Below, one piece after another: positions 7,122-15,657 of a stretch of 64,000 nucleotides of DNA. The notes under the pieces are model-generated. The model was not told the origin of the DNA and made no database searches. It worked only from the letters and a program-made list of their open reading frames with translations. The DNA lies in NCBI GenBank assembly GCA_038229415.1, contig JBBROM010000002.1:434001-498000 (forward strand), written 5' to 3'. This DNA is from JANXUR01 sp038229415. Its GTDB lineage: Bacteria; Acidobacteriota; Terriglobia; Terriglobales; Acidobacteriaceae. Every line of letters starts with the position of its first letter. The stretch's first letter is position 1. A program made the position numbers and the translations under genes.

Positions 7122-8876
7122 CTACGCCTCCACCGCTTGCCCCTCGCCCACCTGCTGACGCCACATGGCGTAGTACAGGCCCTTATGTGAAAGCAGGTCG
7201 TCGTGGGTGCCTTGTTCGGCGATCTTGCCACGTTCCAATACTAGAATTCGGTCGGCGTGCATGATCGTCGAAAGGCGGTGCGCGATCAGTATTGTGATGC
7301 CTTCCTGCGCACGCGCGATGTCGCGAATCGTCCGGCTGACCTCTTCTTCCGTGAGCGAATCAAGCGAGGAAGTCGCCTCGTCGAACACCAGCAATTGTGG
7401 CTTGCGCAGAAGCGCGCGGGCAATGGAAAGGCGCTGCTTTTCTCCGCCGGAAAGCTTCATGCCGCCCTCTCCGATCACCGTGTCAAGCCCGTTGCTCGCC
7501 CGCGTGAGCAGGGAATCCACCGCAGCTTTGCGCATCACGTCCATGCACTCAGCATCCGTGGCGCCCGGCTTAACGAACTGCAGGTTCTCACGCAGCGATC
7601 CGGAGAAAAGCTGCGCATCCTGCGTTACGAATCCGATGCTCTCGCGGAAGGTGTCGAGATCAATACGCGAACTATCTACATTGTTGTAAAGGATGTGCCC
7701 GCTTTGCGGCGGATACAGCCCGACCAGCAGCTTCACCAGCGTCGTCTTGCCCGAGCCCGAAGGTCCAACAAAAGCGATCGTGTCTCCGCGAGCGGCGCTG
7801 AAGTTGATGCTGCAGAGTGCGGGCCGTTTCGCTGTGGGATGCGTGAACACCACATCCTCGAACTGCAAGGTCATCAGGTGATCCACGGCCACGGGATTGG
7901 CGGGTTTGGGGTCTCGGGGCGTGTCGAGAATCTTCTGGAAGTTGCCCAGTGAGACTTCCGTCTCGCGATAGGTGTTGATGATGTTCCCGAGTTCCTGCAG
8001 CGGAGTGAAAATGAAGAATGAATAAAACATCAGCGAAATAAACTGGCCGACGGAGATCTGCTGCTTGAAGATGAGAAACAGCATCAGGAACAGAAGCGAA
8101 GTGCGCAGAAAATTAACCGACGTACCCTGAATAAAGCTGAGGCTGCGCAGATAGCGTACTTTTTTCAGCTCCAGCTTAAGAATCTTGCCGGTGGTGGAGT
8201 TGAGGCGGCTGATCTCCTGATGCGCCAGGCCGAGGCTCTTTACCAATTCAATGTTGCGCAGCGATTCGGTGGTTGATCCAGCGAGCGCGGTGGTTTCGCT
8301 GACGATTTCTTTCTGCATCGTCTTGATGCGGCGGCTGAGGATGGAACTGATCCAGCCCAGCAGCGGTACGGTGAGCGCAAAAGCCGGAACGATGGCCCAA
8401 TGGACGCTGAACGAGTAAATGATGACGAAGATGATGCCGACCAGTGATGTGAACAACACGCTGATGCCAGCATTGATGAACTTCTCTACGTCGGTTCGCA
8501 CCTTCTGTATCTTGCCCAACGTTTCGCCGCTGCGCTGATCTTCAAAAACGGAATACGGCAATTCGAGCGAATGGCGGATGCCGTCCGAATACATCTGGGC
8601 GCCGACGCGCTGGGTGATGACGTTGACGAAGTAGTCCTGGAAGTTCTTGGCGACGCGCGAGATGAAAGCGACGCTCACTGCGGCTGCCAGCAGCAGTCCT
8701 ACGCCGCGCACAAACTCAGCCGCAGTCTTCCCCATGGGGTGAGTCGCGTAGTCGTCCACGATGTGGCGGAATATCCAGGGATCGAGCAGAGAAAAAATCT
8801 GATTGATGGCAGCCAGCACCAGCGCTACAACAACCAGTTGCCAGTAGCGGCGTAAGTAGGAGTAGAGCAAGTTCAT
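7122..8876 (-). CDS. ABC exporter, fused membrane and ATPase domains (MsbA-like)
   Basis: 584 residues: a six-helix exporter-type membrane domain (about 1-310) followed by an ATPase domain. Walker A GPSGSGKTT is at 371-379, the signature LSGGE at 475-479, Walker B ends in Asp499-Glu500, and the H-loop His is at 533. The half-transporter architecture implies a homodimer, or a heterodimer with an unlinked partner, exporting lipid, drug or peptide; the substrate cannot be read from the sequence. It starts at ATG 8876 and appears to be a single-gene unit. Confidence 0.92.
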   Translation of the reverse strand: MNLLYSYLRRYWQLVVVALVLAAINQIFSLLDPWIFRHIVDDYATHPMGKTAAEFVRGVGLLLAAAVSVAFISRVAKNFQDYFVNVITQRVGAQMYSDGIRHSLELPYSVFEDQRSGETLGKIQKVRTDVEKFINAGISVLFTSLVGIIFVIIYSFSVHWAIVPAFALTVPLLGWISSILSRRIKTMQKEIVSETTALAGSTTESLRNIELVKSLGLAHQEISRLNSTTGKILKLELKKVRYLRSLSFIQGTSVNFLRTSLLFLMLFLIFKQQISVGQFISLMFYSFFIFTPLQELGNIINTYRETEVSLGNFQKILDTPRDPKPANPVAVDHLMTLQFEDVVFTHPTAKRPALCSINFSAARGDTIAFVGPSGSGKTTLVKLLVGLYPPQSGHILYNNVDSSRIDLDTFRESIGFVTQDAQLFSGSLRENLQFVKPGATDAECMDVMRKAAVDSLLTRASNGLDTVIGEGGMKLSGGEKQRLSIARALLRKPQLLVFDEATSSLDSLTEEEVSRTIRDIARAQEGITILIAHRLSTIMHADRILVLERGKIAEQGTHDDLLSHKGLYYAMWRQQVGEGQAVEA

Positions 8877-9208
8877 CAGCGTCCTCAGATTCCAGTGGCA
8901 ATTCGGCGCAAACCCTTAGTGAAAGGATATACGAGGGTTGGATGAAGGGGAGGCGATGTCGGATGCGAGATTGTGGACGTTGGGTCTGGTCCAATTCAGT
9001 CTATTCATGCCGGGGTGCGTGTATACTGGGGCGGAAAACAACCCCTTGGAGCCGGAGAAGCGGCTGCATCCAAGGCCTCAGTCCGGCGGAATCGATTCGA
9101 CTCCGAATCAAATTGAATTACGTGAAACGGAAAGTGGAAATTTAACTGAGATCGTTGGCGCTGCGTTCGATCTGGTTGGCGCCTCTGAAAAACAAAAGGG
9201 AGGACTAC
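8877..9208. other. Intergenic region without a supported gene
   Basis: This 332-bp stretch separates the divergent ABC exporter and zinc-ribbon genes and should hold both promoters. A frame beginning at 8956 could encode a lipoprotein-like start, but it runs in a different frame through the zinc-ribbon gene and has no ribosome-binding site, so I do not call it. Nothing else is recognisable. Confidence 0.5.
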
Positions 9209-9382
9209 ATGGGCAACACTTTGGGGAAGAAGAAGGACATACGAACTGTATCTTGCAGGTTCTGCAAACATAGTTGGACCGTGGATGTGACCGGCGAAAC
9301 CGGTGGTCTCCAGTTCAAGTGTCCAGAATGCGGAAAGCAAAAAGCCGCTGCTGTCGTCATGATGAACAAAATCGGCAAATAA
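9209..9382 (+). CDS. Small zinc-ribbon protein (57 aa)
   Basis: 57 residues from the ATG at 9209, which has an AAGGGAGG ribosome-binding site. Two CxxC pairs (CRFCKH near 16-21 and CPECGK near 38-43) form a single rubredoxin-like zinc ribbon, and the ends are basic (GKKKD at the start, NKIGK at the end). Such proteins often bind nucleic acid or act as subunits of larger assemblies; the function is unknown. A longer start at 9155 adds residues with no support. A strong hairpin follows the stop. Confidence 0.7.
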   Translation: MGNTLGKKKDIRTVSCRFCKHSWTVDVTGETGGLQFKCPECGKQKAAAVVMMNKIGK

Positions 9383-9400
9383 CGGACTGGATGGGTCGTT

Positions 9401-9426
9401 GGTAGTGGCTCAAATGAGCCACTACC
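9401..9426 (+). terminator. Hairpin after the zinc-ribbon gene
   Basis: GGTAGTGGCTC and its exact inverse GAGCCACTACC flank a four-base AAAT loop, an 11-bp stem 18 bp after the stop codon. The following bases (GATTTGT) are only weakly U-rich, so termination efficiency may be modest. Confidence 0.55.
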
Positions 9427-9512
9427 GATTTGTAAAGGGCTGCTCGAGATAAGGGCCTCGTTAGTCCGTCTCCAAGTTCATGGCCCGGCACAAACCGTCG
9501 CTGCCGAGCAGC

Positions 9513-9542
9513 CCCACTCAAGCCAACCCGGGCTTGAATGGG
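9513..9542. terminator. Hairpin between convergent genes
   Basis: CCCACTCAAGCC and GGCTTGAATGGG pair along 12 positions with one mismatch around a six-base loop. It sits 20 bp from the 3' end of the DUF481 gene and could serve transcripts arriving from either side. Confidence 0.4.
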
Positions 9543-9561
9543 CCGCCCGTCCGTATGCTTT

Positions 9562-10641
9562 CTAGTGCTTAAACGCGAAGTTCAGGCCGGTAGTAAAGAT
9601 CACGTCGTTCTTCTTGACGCCGACTGGCGGTGCGCTGGAGTAGCGTTCGCTGAAGCCCATCTGCCAGCCCAGCCACTTGTTGATCTTGGTGACCGAGCCG
9701 AAGTCGAAGGTGCCGCGATAGCTGCCGTCGGAGAAATCAGGATAGAAGAAGAAGTCTTGCGTGAGCACAGTGGAGGCGCCGAGTTTGTGCGTCCAGTTGT
9801 CGCCAATGGTGGCAGCAGGGAAGCTGTTAGTTATGCTAGAAGCGGCAGTCGTTGTCGTTGCGGGAATGCTGTAGTGCTCGCGCGTGTAGTTGATGCCGCC
9901 AAGCAAGTCGAGCGTGGTGGTCTTAGTCTTGACGGCATGCACGCCGAGGCCCCCGCCGAGGATGGAGCGCAGGTCGAGGTTTTGTAGCGCGTCGTGCTGA
10001 AAGTCGCCACTGCCGTATGCGAATATGCGCTCGTTCAGGTTGTGATCGTAGCGCGCGCCACCCAGAATCGCATTGGCAATCGTCGAAGGCGTAGCTCCAG
10101 TCGCGTCGTTGGTGGAGTAGATGGAAGTCGCGTAAAGCGTCGTCTGATCGTGTAGCGTAACCCGCGCGTCGTTGAAGGCGAGGTTCAGGTTGGTGGTCTG
10201 GCTATTACCCCGCGCCAGCGAGAAGCCGACGTTCACGCCACCCGCCCAATTCTTCTTCCAACTAGGGTGCAGGCTGGCTTCGTAAGCAGCTTCGGCTGCT
10301 TCATCGCGGATGGCGGCAACGTTGGCGACCGGGAGAGTAACCGAGCCAGTGGTCTTGGTAGCGACGACCACGTCGGTGACCTGCAGAGTTGCGGTGCCGC
10401 TAACGGTCTTCTTGTCCGCGCCTACTACGTACAGCGTCTTGTCGCTGGTCATGCTCTGGATGGCGGAGATTTGGACCTTGACCTCACCAGCGTAGTCGGT
10501 CTTGAACACGATCTCTTTGCCGTCGGAACTAACGACGGTGCCGGTGAGATGGTCTCCATTTTTCAGGGTGATGGTATCCGCGAGAGCAACGGAGGAGAGC
10601 AAAACAGCTAGGAAAGCGGCAAAATAAGGCTTGAAAGTCAT
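9562..10641 (-). CDS. DUF481 outer-membrane beta-barrel protein
   Basis: 359 residues from the ATG at 10641, chosen because it places a signal peptide (MTFKPYFAAFLAVLLSSVAL) exactly at the N-terminus; an upstream in-frame start would bury it. After the signal comes a beta-rich domain of about 100 residues beginning DTITLKNGDHLTG, then a DUF481 region of alternating strands (about 130-359) ending in a phenylalanine-containing strand (FAFKH). DUF481 proteins are thought to be outer-membrane barrels induced by salt or envelope stress; the function is not known. It is probably a single-gene unit. Confidence 0.8.
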   Translation of the reverse strand: MTFKPYFAAFLAVLLSSVALADTITLKNGDHLTGTVVSSDGKEIVFKTDYAGEVKVQISAIQSMTSDKTLYVVGADKKTVSGTATLQVTDVVVATKTTGSVTLPVANVAAIRDEAAEAAYEASLHPSWKKNWAGGVNVGFSLARGNSQTTNLNLAFNDARVTLHDQTTLYATSIYSTNDATGATPSTIANAILGGARYDHNLNERIFAYGSGDFQHDALQNLDLRSILGGGLGVHAVKTKTTTLDLLGGINYTREHYSIPATTTTAASSITNSFPAATIGDNWTHKLGASTVLTQDFFFYPDFSDGSYRGTFDFGSVTKINKWLGWQMGFSERYSSAPPVGVKKNDVIFTTGLNFAFKH

Positions 10642-10751
10642 AAAAAGACCGTCCTGACAATGGAATGCGAACTGCCCATAGTATAGCAATCGCACGGCGG
10701 GTCAATCGCACGATTTAGCCATTAAGTGCTTATGCTGCTATCAGATGCGTG

Positions 10752-11534
10752 CTACACTGCGGGGCGCGAAAGACGGCTTACGGAAGGCGTGCCCGAGGGG
10801 CAGCAGGGCGGGCCGGGTAGGTAGTAGCACCGAATCTGATCCGGCTGGCAGCGGATTTCGTTGTAGCTGATGGTTCCCACTTCAGGGCGATGGACACAGA
10901 TGCTGAACGGGCCGGGTTCCGTTGCCGGAGCAGCCCCGTGGGCGCGATGCAGGCGGCGGAGCCAAGCAGCGCCGAGCGCAGCTCGCGAATTGCTAGTATG
11001 GCCTACCAAGGCTGATTTGACGATCTCGGCTCGTTGCGCTTGCGCGCGGTCGTCGCCCAGCGAGGACGAGAACCAGTGGCGGTTTTTCCACGGCAGTTTC
11101 AGTGACACCAAGGCCGCTCCGTCCCAGTTCCACTCGCGGACCAGGCGTTCACCCGGGAAAACGCCAATCAGACGGAAGGCTGGAGTACGCGAGAGATCCA
11201 TCTGCCTAAGGCAAAGACTGGCAGCGCGGTCGGTCAAACAGGGCAGCAGTTGAGGAATGACTTGACCTCGACTGGTGGGCTTGGGGCTCGCGGTGGATGA
11301 TCGCCGGGGCTTGGAGTGGGTCAGGTTACGATTCAGCAGCGCGAAGGTGATTCCAGCAGCATTGGCGGCAATCCAGGTTCCGCCGCTGGCTTCGCGCGGA
11401 TAAACGCAGCGGACGCCATCAATTTCTGTGATTTTTGGCGCTAGAGCGACAGGGCGCGAAAGCTGTTCATCGCGGTTCATCCCCAGCAGGTAGCCGGGCT
11501 GATCCTCTTGCACCAGTAGGGATAAAGTACACAA
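10752..11534 (-). CDS. NRDE family (TANGO2-like) protein
   Basis: 260 residues that start MCTLSLLV and contain the name-giving motif MNRDE at 19-23 and GGTWIAAN near 51, as in NRDE/TANGO2 proteins. The N-terminal Cys2, exposed if Met is removed, suggests an N-terminal nucleophile hydrolase fold; the eukaryotic relative is linked to heme or lipid trafficking, but bacterial roles are unclear. It starts three bases after the stop of the DinB gene, so it is the last gene of the DoxX-DinB-NRDE operon. Confidence 0.8.
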   Translation of the reverse strand: MCTLSLLVQEDQPGYLLGMNRDEQLSRPVALAPKITEIDGVRCVYPREASGGTWIAANAAGITFALLNRNLTHSKPRRSSTASPKPTSRGQVIPQLLPCLTDRAASLCLRQMDLSRTPAFRLIGVFPGERLVREWNWDGAALVSLKLPWKNRHWFSSSLGDDRAQAQRAEIVKSALVGHTSNSRAALGAAWLRRLHRAHGAAPATEPGPFSICVHRPEVGTISYNEIRCQPDQIRCYYLPGPPCCPSGTPSVSRLSRPAV

Positions 11535-11537
11535 GGG

Positions 11538-12083
11538 CTACTGTGACGCCAGAACGCCATCCAAGGCAAGGTGATTGAGTGTGGAAGGGGCCACGCCGAA
11601 GTCGGCAGGCAGCTTGGTGCCAAAGGTCTCAGCGATCAGCCGGACGATGGCAAAGTGATGCACGGCATGGCTTACCGAGAAGGCGATCTCCCGCCCAACC
11701 GTGGAAGTCATAGTGTCGGGGCCGTTGGTGCCGTAGCCCACGGAGTAGGTCACGCGCAGAGGCTCAGCCAGCACATCGTTGGAGCCCCGGCTAAAATCGT
11801 CCATCTGTCCCAGTAGCGACTCCGTCATCCAGGCAGCGAATTCGAGGTCTTCGGCGATGCGGGTGTCACGCTCACGGGCGTCATAATCCACACTGCGCTC
11901 GGGTAAACCAGCCAGCAGGCACGAAAAATGGTCCAGAATATGACGGTAATGGTCGCCGATGGAAGAGCGTTCCGGCGCAGCCTTCCGGCGATAGGTCTCG
12001 GAGTCCAGCGCAGCCAGCAGCTCGCGGCCCTGCATTAAGACTTGGCGGGCGGCCAGAACCAGCGAATTTTCCGCACTTATCAC
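11538..12083 (-). CDS. DinB family protein
   Basis: 181 residues forming the DinB/YfiT four-helix bundle. The expected metal-binding histidines are in GDHYRHILDH (about residues 43-52) and SHAVHHF (about 137-143). Family members are metal-dependent and several are thiol transferases that use bacillithiol, mycothiol or glutathione. That is relevant because a bacillithiol-type reductase gene occurs at 56.7-57.8 kb, but the thiol link is inference. The ATG overlaps the DoxX stop by four bases. Confidence 0.8.
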   Translation of the reverse strand: MISAENSLVLAARQVLMQGRELLAALDSETYRRKAAPERSSIGDHYRHILDHFSCLLAGLPERSVDYDARERDTRIAEDLEFAAWMTESLLGQMDDFSRGSNDVLAEPLRVTYSVGYGTNGPDTMTSTVGREIAFSVSHAVHHFAIVRLIAETFGTKLPADFGVAPSTLNHLALDGVLASQ

Positions 12084-12457
12084 AGCTTATCCCCAATCAC
12101 CGGAATTTCGCGGCGATGCAGGTAGAGTACCACCAACGACGCCAAAAATACGACGACAGCCAAGCCAAAAAGTTCACCGCCGTCGCCCTGAACCTCAATG
12201 CCCAACACGGTTAGATGCGACATGATGGCACCAGAGATGACTCCCAAGGCCAGCAAGGCACCGAGCCAGGCGTAGGGCGTGAGCAGAAGAAGGGCTGCAA
12301 TCAGTTCCGCAACGCCGCTGCCGATGCGGCCCGGAGCGCCAAGTCCAACCTTGTCAAAGATATAAACAGATTCGGGCGCAGCCGAGAATTTAAAGAAAAG
12401 AGTCTGTCCGAGAATCGCAACTGCCGTAAGCCGAGCTACCCAATCGAGAATCTTCAT
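12080..12457 (-). CDS. DoxX family membrane protein
   Basis: 125 residues starting MKILDWVARLTA, with four hydrophobic helices and the family glycine/alanine pattern (GLGAPGRIGSGVAELIAA). DoxX-like proteins are small integral membrane proteins associated with respiratory or redox membrane complexes. The start at 12457 removes a hydrophilic in-frame extension that would overlap the YHS gene. The stop overlaps the DinB start by four bases, so the three genes are translationally coupled. Confidence 0.8.
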   Translation of the reverse strand: MKILDWVARLTAVAILGQTLFFKFSAAPESVYIFDKVGLGAPGRIGSGVAELIAALLLLTPYAWLGALLALGVISGAIMSHLTVLGIEVQGDGGELFGLAVVVFLASLVVLYLHRREIPVIGDKL

Positions 12458-12557
12458 GTGTACCGTTCCAAGGAAGTCTATTGCGAAGTGTCTTGACTCA
12501 TTTTGCAACACAAACGCGCCCGCCGTCTCTGTGAATTTGCAGGAGCGGGCGCAAACT

Positions 12558-13040
12558 CTAGTGGTGGCCTTCTTTTTCCACAATCTGCGGCCAGTTGGCA
12601 TCAGCCTGCTTCAACAAGCCGTTGCGATCTTTATTGAATAGGCCCTGTACGTCCTTGTCATAGTTCAGGATGAGACGGTCGTTCAAAATCTGGAAGGCGT
12701 CCGTCGAAATGGGAGCAGCGTGTCCCTGCGAGGCTCCGTAAGCGCAGTAGCCGCCGAAGGCGGGGGCGTACTTGGCCGGGTTGGCGTCAAACGCAGTCTT
12801 ATGATCGGCGGAGGCGAACTGGTAGCGGGCACCGTTGTAGTTGCTGGTGAAGGAGCTGTTGCCCTTTACGGGCTTGCTATCAGTAAAGTAAGCGACCGGG
12901 TCGTAACCCTTGAGGGCGAGGCCGGAGCGATCCACGTTGATTAGGGTCTTATCGGCAGCCGCCGCGGGCAGTGCAGATGCCAGCGCGAGAGCCAGAATGA
13001 GTGAGAATAGTACGAGTGCTTTCTTCATCTGTTTCCCCAT
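12558..13040 (-). CDS. Secreted YHS domain protein
   Basis: 160 residues with a signal peptide (KKALVLFSLILALALASALP followed by AAAA) and a YHS domain: GYDPVAYF near 45, a YQFASADHK segment, and PAFGGYCAYG near 93. YHS domains are small, probably metal-binding modules; secreted single-domain forms are common near respiratory and metal-handling genes. An alternative start at codon 5 is equally plausible because GGGGAAAC could serve as its ribosome-binding site. The gene lies 68 bp after the Rieske-type operon on the same strand. Confidence 0.82.
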   Translation of the reverse strand: MGKQMKKALVLFSLILALALASALPAAAADKTLINVDRSGLALKGYDPVAYFTDSKPVKGNSSFTSNYNGARYQFASADHKTAFDANPAKYAPAFGGYCAYGASQGHAAPISTDAFQILNDRLILNYDKDVQGLFNKDRNGLLKQADANWPQIVEKEGHH

Positions 13041-13107
13041 GATGATGGGAGTCCTCGGTGGAGCAAAGGTTTCAGGCGCACAGGGCGCGTAGTTTCAGCT
13101 TGTTCCA

Positions 13108-13926
13108 TCAGCGCCGTACCAAGCCGCTGGGGAACGCCCGTAACCCATGTAGATCGGCCTGTAAGGTTAGCGTTTGGCCAGTCCGTCGCAGCTCCCCGCT
13201 TAGTTGAACCGGCTCGCCAACATAGTGCAATATCCGGTCACGATCCTGGCCTGTGGGGGCGTGTCCCGTCGCGTCAGTGAGTAAGACGACCTCGGGCTGG
13301 CTGCTGATGGAGCTGGTCAACAGTGCGGGTGGAATCCCGCCGCTGATGCAGCGGGCGGCGCAGTCGCGGTGCACCTTCCCTTGGCCGGGGTTCATCACGC
13401 CGAGATAGCACTTGCTGTCTACAATTTCGCCGGTGAGGGTGACGTGGCCGAGGGAGATCGACAGTTGAATGTGCGATTCGGGCTCGTCCGTCGGTGCACC
13501 TGGCTCTAGGTGTGAAATGATCGCAATCGCTGAATCTAAAGGCTCGGAGACTTCGATCATGCTCTGGCCGTCGCGATGGATCAGGGTGCCCCGAACGAAC
13601 GCCGTACGGTTATCCCATCCCGCGACCAACGATTCTGCCCCGTGCTTGCCCGGCGCGACCAGAAGGTAACGGTCGTACCCCGTCAAGTGCCCGACGGGGT
13701 CGAAGTGACCCTGAAAAAGCGATGGATAAGGCGTGGTCGAAACCTCCCCTAAGAAAATACCCTTATGCCCAAAGTCAAAATAAGCTGCCGGGAAGGGCTG
13801 CTGTACCAGTACGAACAATATGGCGAGGGCCACGCCAAGCGCGATCACTCCGACTACCACGCGCCGCACAAAGCGCATTAACCGAGCTGGCGGCTTGGGA
13901 TCGTAGCCGACGTAAAAATCGCTCAC
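13108..13926 (-). CDS. Single-pass membrane protein with conserved-looking Cys motifs, last gene of Rieske operon
   Basis: 272 residues from a GTG at 13926. This start overlaps the upstream stop by four bases (GTGA) and is preceded by GGAGGTGGA. A cytoplasmic N-terminus is followed by one transmembrane helix (about 25-45) and a large extracytoplasmic part. A motif with three cysteines, CYLGVMNPGQGKVHRDCA and the next Cys, at about 177-198 would suit a metal or heme site; no family is recognised. Coupling to the Rieske/ferric-reductase-like protein suggests a subunit of the same membrane redox complex. Confidence 0.7.
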   Translation of the reverse strand: MSDFYVGYDPKPPARLMRFVRRVVVGVIALGVALAILFVLVQQPFPAAYFDFGHKGIFLGEVSTTPYPSLFQGHFDPVGHLTGYDRYLLVAPGKHGAESLVAGWDNRTAFVRGTLIHRDGQSMIEVSEPLDSAIAIISHLEPGAPTDEPESHIQLSISLGHVTLTGEIVDSKCYLGVMNPGQGKVHRDCAARCISGGIPPALLTSSISSQPEVVLLTDATGHAPTGQDRDRILHYVGEPVQLSGELRRTGQTLTLQADLHGLRAFPSGLVRR

Positions 13927-15008
13927 GCTCCACCTCCTTTGGGCAGCTGAATCTCGCTGGCTGGAATCCGTGCTGGCTCGCAATAGGTGCCGGGCGGCAA
14001 TGGTTCAGGATGCACCAGCACGCGGCCTCCGACTATTGCGGTGCGGAAGGTCGAGACTTTCTCCTGGAACGGCGGCGGCGATGCGCCATCCTGCGGCTGG
14101 TATTGGTAGCCATGCCACGGGCAGGTAATGCATCCGTCGATGATGCGGCCTTCGCCGAGTGGGCCATTCTGATGCTGGCACACGTTGGAAACCGCTGAGA
14201 CTTTGCCGTCATAACGGAAGAGCGCGATGCGCTCGCCATTCAGCGAAACCACGCGGGCGCACTTTTCGGGAATGGAGGCGACTTCTCCGGCGTCGAGAAA
14301 GCCGGAGCCAGCAATGATCGAGCTGGCCGCTGGCAATTGCGTCTGATCCACGCGCGCTTCTTTTCGGGCAGCAGCCAGGTGCAGCGTGATGACCGTAGCA
14401 GCGCCGACGGCCATTGCGGTGGCAAGCAGCGGACTGTGCTCCGACTGCAACGCCCCGAGAGCAACGTGCGCGACTAGCAGTGCGTAGGCCCAGTAGATGA
14501 GCATGTGCAGCCGCTTCCACACCGGCGGCGTCAGGTGGCGTAACCAGAAGTCGTGGCTGGTCGCTGCCATCAGAAACAGAATGATCAGCGCGAAAAATCC
14601 CAGCATCTGGAAAGGGAACTGGCTGATACTGGCGAAGCGCTGGTTGCTGATAAAGAGGCTGACGAATGGATTGACGTCGCCGAGGCTGTGAAACTGAACC
14701 AGCGAAAAAGCGGCGTGCGTCAGCGCCAGCACAAACATAGTGACGCCAAGATGCCGTCGGTTGTAGAGCAGTGGCAGAAAGCGGTCGTCAAGGCGAGCCA
14801 GCGGGCCGATGCAGAGGATGACGTGCAGCAACAGAAAGGCGGCGGTACCGAGTCCGCGAATCAGCAGCGTCTCGGCGGTGGCGTTGGGATGCACCAGCAT
14901 GCCTATTCCGAGGAAGATGCCGAGATAGAGTGCAACTCCGACGGCGATGGCGGAGTCGGAGGCACGCTTGGCCGGGCTCCAGCCGATGGCGCGATATTGC
15001 TCACTCAT
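13923..15008 (-). CDS. Ferric-reductase-like heme membrane protein fused to a Rieske [2Fe-2S] domain
   Basis: 361 residues from the ATG at 15008 (overlaps the preceding stop as ATGA). Six hydrophobic helices with His62, His98, His168 and His181 match the heme-carrying ferric-reductase-like domain. The C-terminal 110 residues are a Rieske domain with ligands Cys277, His279, Cys296 and His299. The fusion would carry electrons between an FeS cluster and b-type hemes across the membrane. Partner and substrate are unknown. It is the central gene of a tightly coupled four-gene operon (13108-15468). The longer in-frame extension upstream is the shadow of the small membrane gene and was rejected. Confidence 0.85.
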   Translation of the reverse strand: MSEQYRAIGWSPAKRASDSAIAVGVALYLGIFLGIGMLVHPNATAETLLIRGLGTAAFLLLHVILCIGPLARLDDRFLPLLYNRRHLGVTMFVLALTHAAFSLVQFHSLGDVNPFVSLFISNQRFASISQFPFQMLGFFALIILFLMAATSHDFWLRHLTPPVWKRLHMLIYWAYALLVAHVALGALQSEHSPLLATAMAVGAATVITLHLAAARKEARVDQTQLPAASSIIAGSGFLDAGEVASIPEKCARVVSLNGERIALFRYDGKVSAVSNVCQHQNGPLGEGRIIDGCITCPWHGYQYQPQDGASPPPFQEKVSTFRTAIVGGRVLVHPEPLPPGTYCEPARIPASEIQLPKGGGA

Positions 15009-15175
15009 GGCTTGGCTCCATCGGTGCTGTGGGGATGGCCAGACACCGGGACACTCGAACTGTCTGCGGGGAGAGCAGACGGGCGGTCGAGCAGGGCCAG
15101 CACCAGCAGTAAAGGAAGCAGCACCGCGAGAATGATCCAGGTTCGCCGGTGAGAGGTACGCAAGGGCTGAATCAT
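15005..15175 (-). CDS. Small membrane protein (56 aa) in Rieske operon
   Basis: A 56-residue frame: basic N-terminus (RTSHRRTW), one hydrophobic helix (about 13-30), then a Pro/Ser/His-rich tail ending GAKP. Both ends overlap neighbouring genes by four bases (ATGA at 15175 with the 98-aa gene, ATGA at 15008 with the Rieske gene), which is strong evidence that it is translated. No family is recognised; it may be an assembly or accessory subunit. Confidence 0.65.
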   Translation of the reverse strand: MIQPLRTSHRRTWIILAVLLPLLLVLALLDRPSALPADSSSVPVSGHPHSTDGAKP

Positions 15176-15468
15176 GCTTGCGCTCCCCGCCCGGCTGATC
15201 TCGCCGGGTCTGTGTGTGGGTTCGGAGCGATGGGCGGATCGCTAGCCTTATCACCGGACGCATTCATCCAACGCCGCAGCAGCAGGGGCCAGAAAGCTGC
15301 GACGCCGGGCAGAATCAGCAAGCGAAAGCCCCAGCCAGCCCCCTTGGCTTGCGAGTCAATGCGTGCTAGCCCAGCTGAAATAAAGACGAGGCCAAATATC
15401 AGTCCGATGGCGGCATAGGCTGCCATCACTGTGAGCACTACTCGCACGAAATTTTCATACCCAGCCAT
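15172..15468 (-). CDS. Small two-helix membrane protein, first gene of Rieske operon
   Basis: 98 residues with two hydrophobic helices (about 8-33 and 48-64), the second ending in LLRRWM, and a hydrophilic Pro/Asp-rich C-terminus. No family is recognised. It starts with ATG at 15468 and overlaps the 56-aa gene by four bases. As first gene of the operon it faces a divergent NTF2-like gene across 189 bp that should contain the promoter. Confidence 0.65.
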   Translation of the reverse strand: MAGYENFVRVVLTVMAAYAAIGLIFGLVFISAGLARIDSQAKGAGWGFRLLILPGVAAFWPLLLRRWMNASGDKASDPPIAPNPHTDPARSAGRGAQA

Positions 15469-15657
15469 ACTGATGACGTCTGCTCCGCAAGAAAAGGACT
15501 ACCACGCATATGATACTTCGGGCGGCGGATTGTTACGGTGCCGAGAGCGGTTGCGATGGGGAGAATTTTATTTCCGCAGCTTGCGATTGCTGGGCGTCGC
15601 GTGTAGAGTCACATTCGCTCCGCAAGAGTCACTCTGCTCCCGGCAACTCAACTCCTC

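Noticed and set aside
8938..9273. Plus-strand frame with a lipoprotein-like start
   Set aside because: It overlaps the zinc-ribbon gene in another frame, has no ribosome-binding site, and the lipobox is weak.
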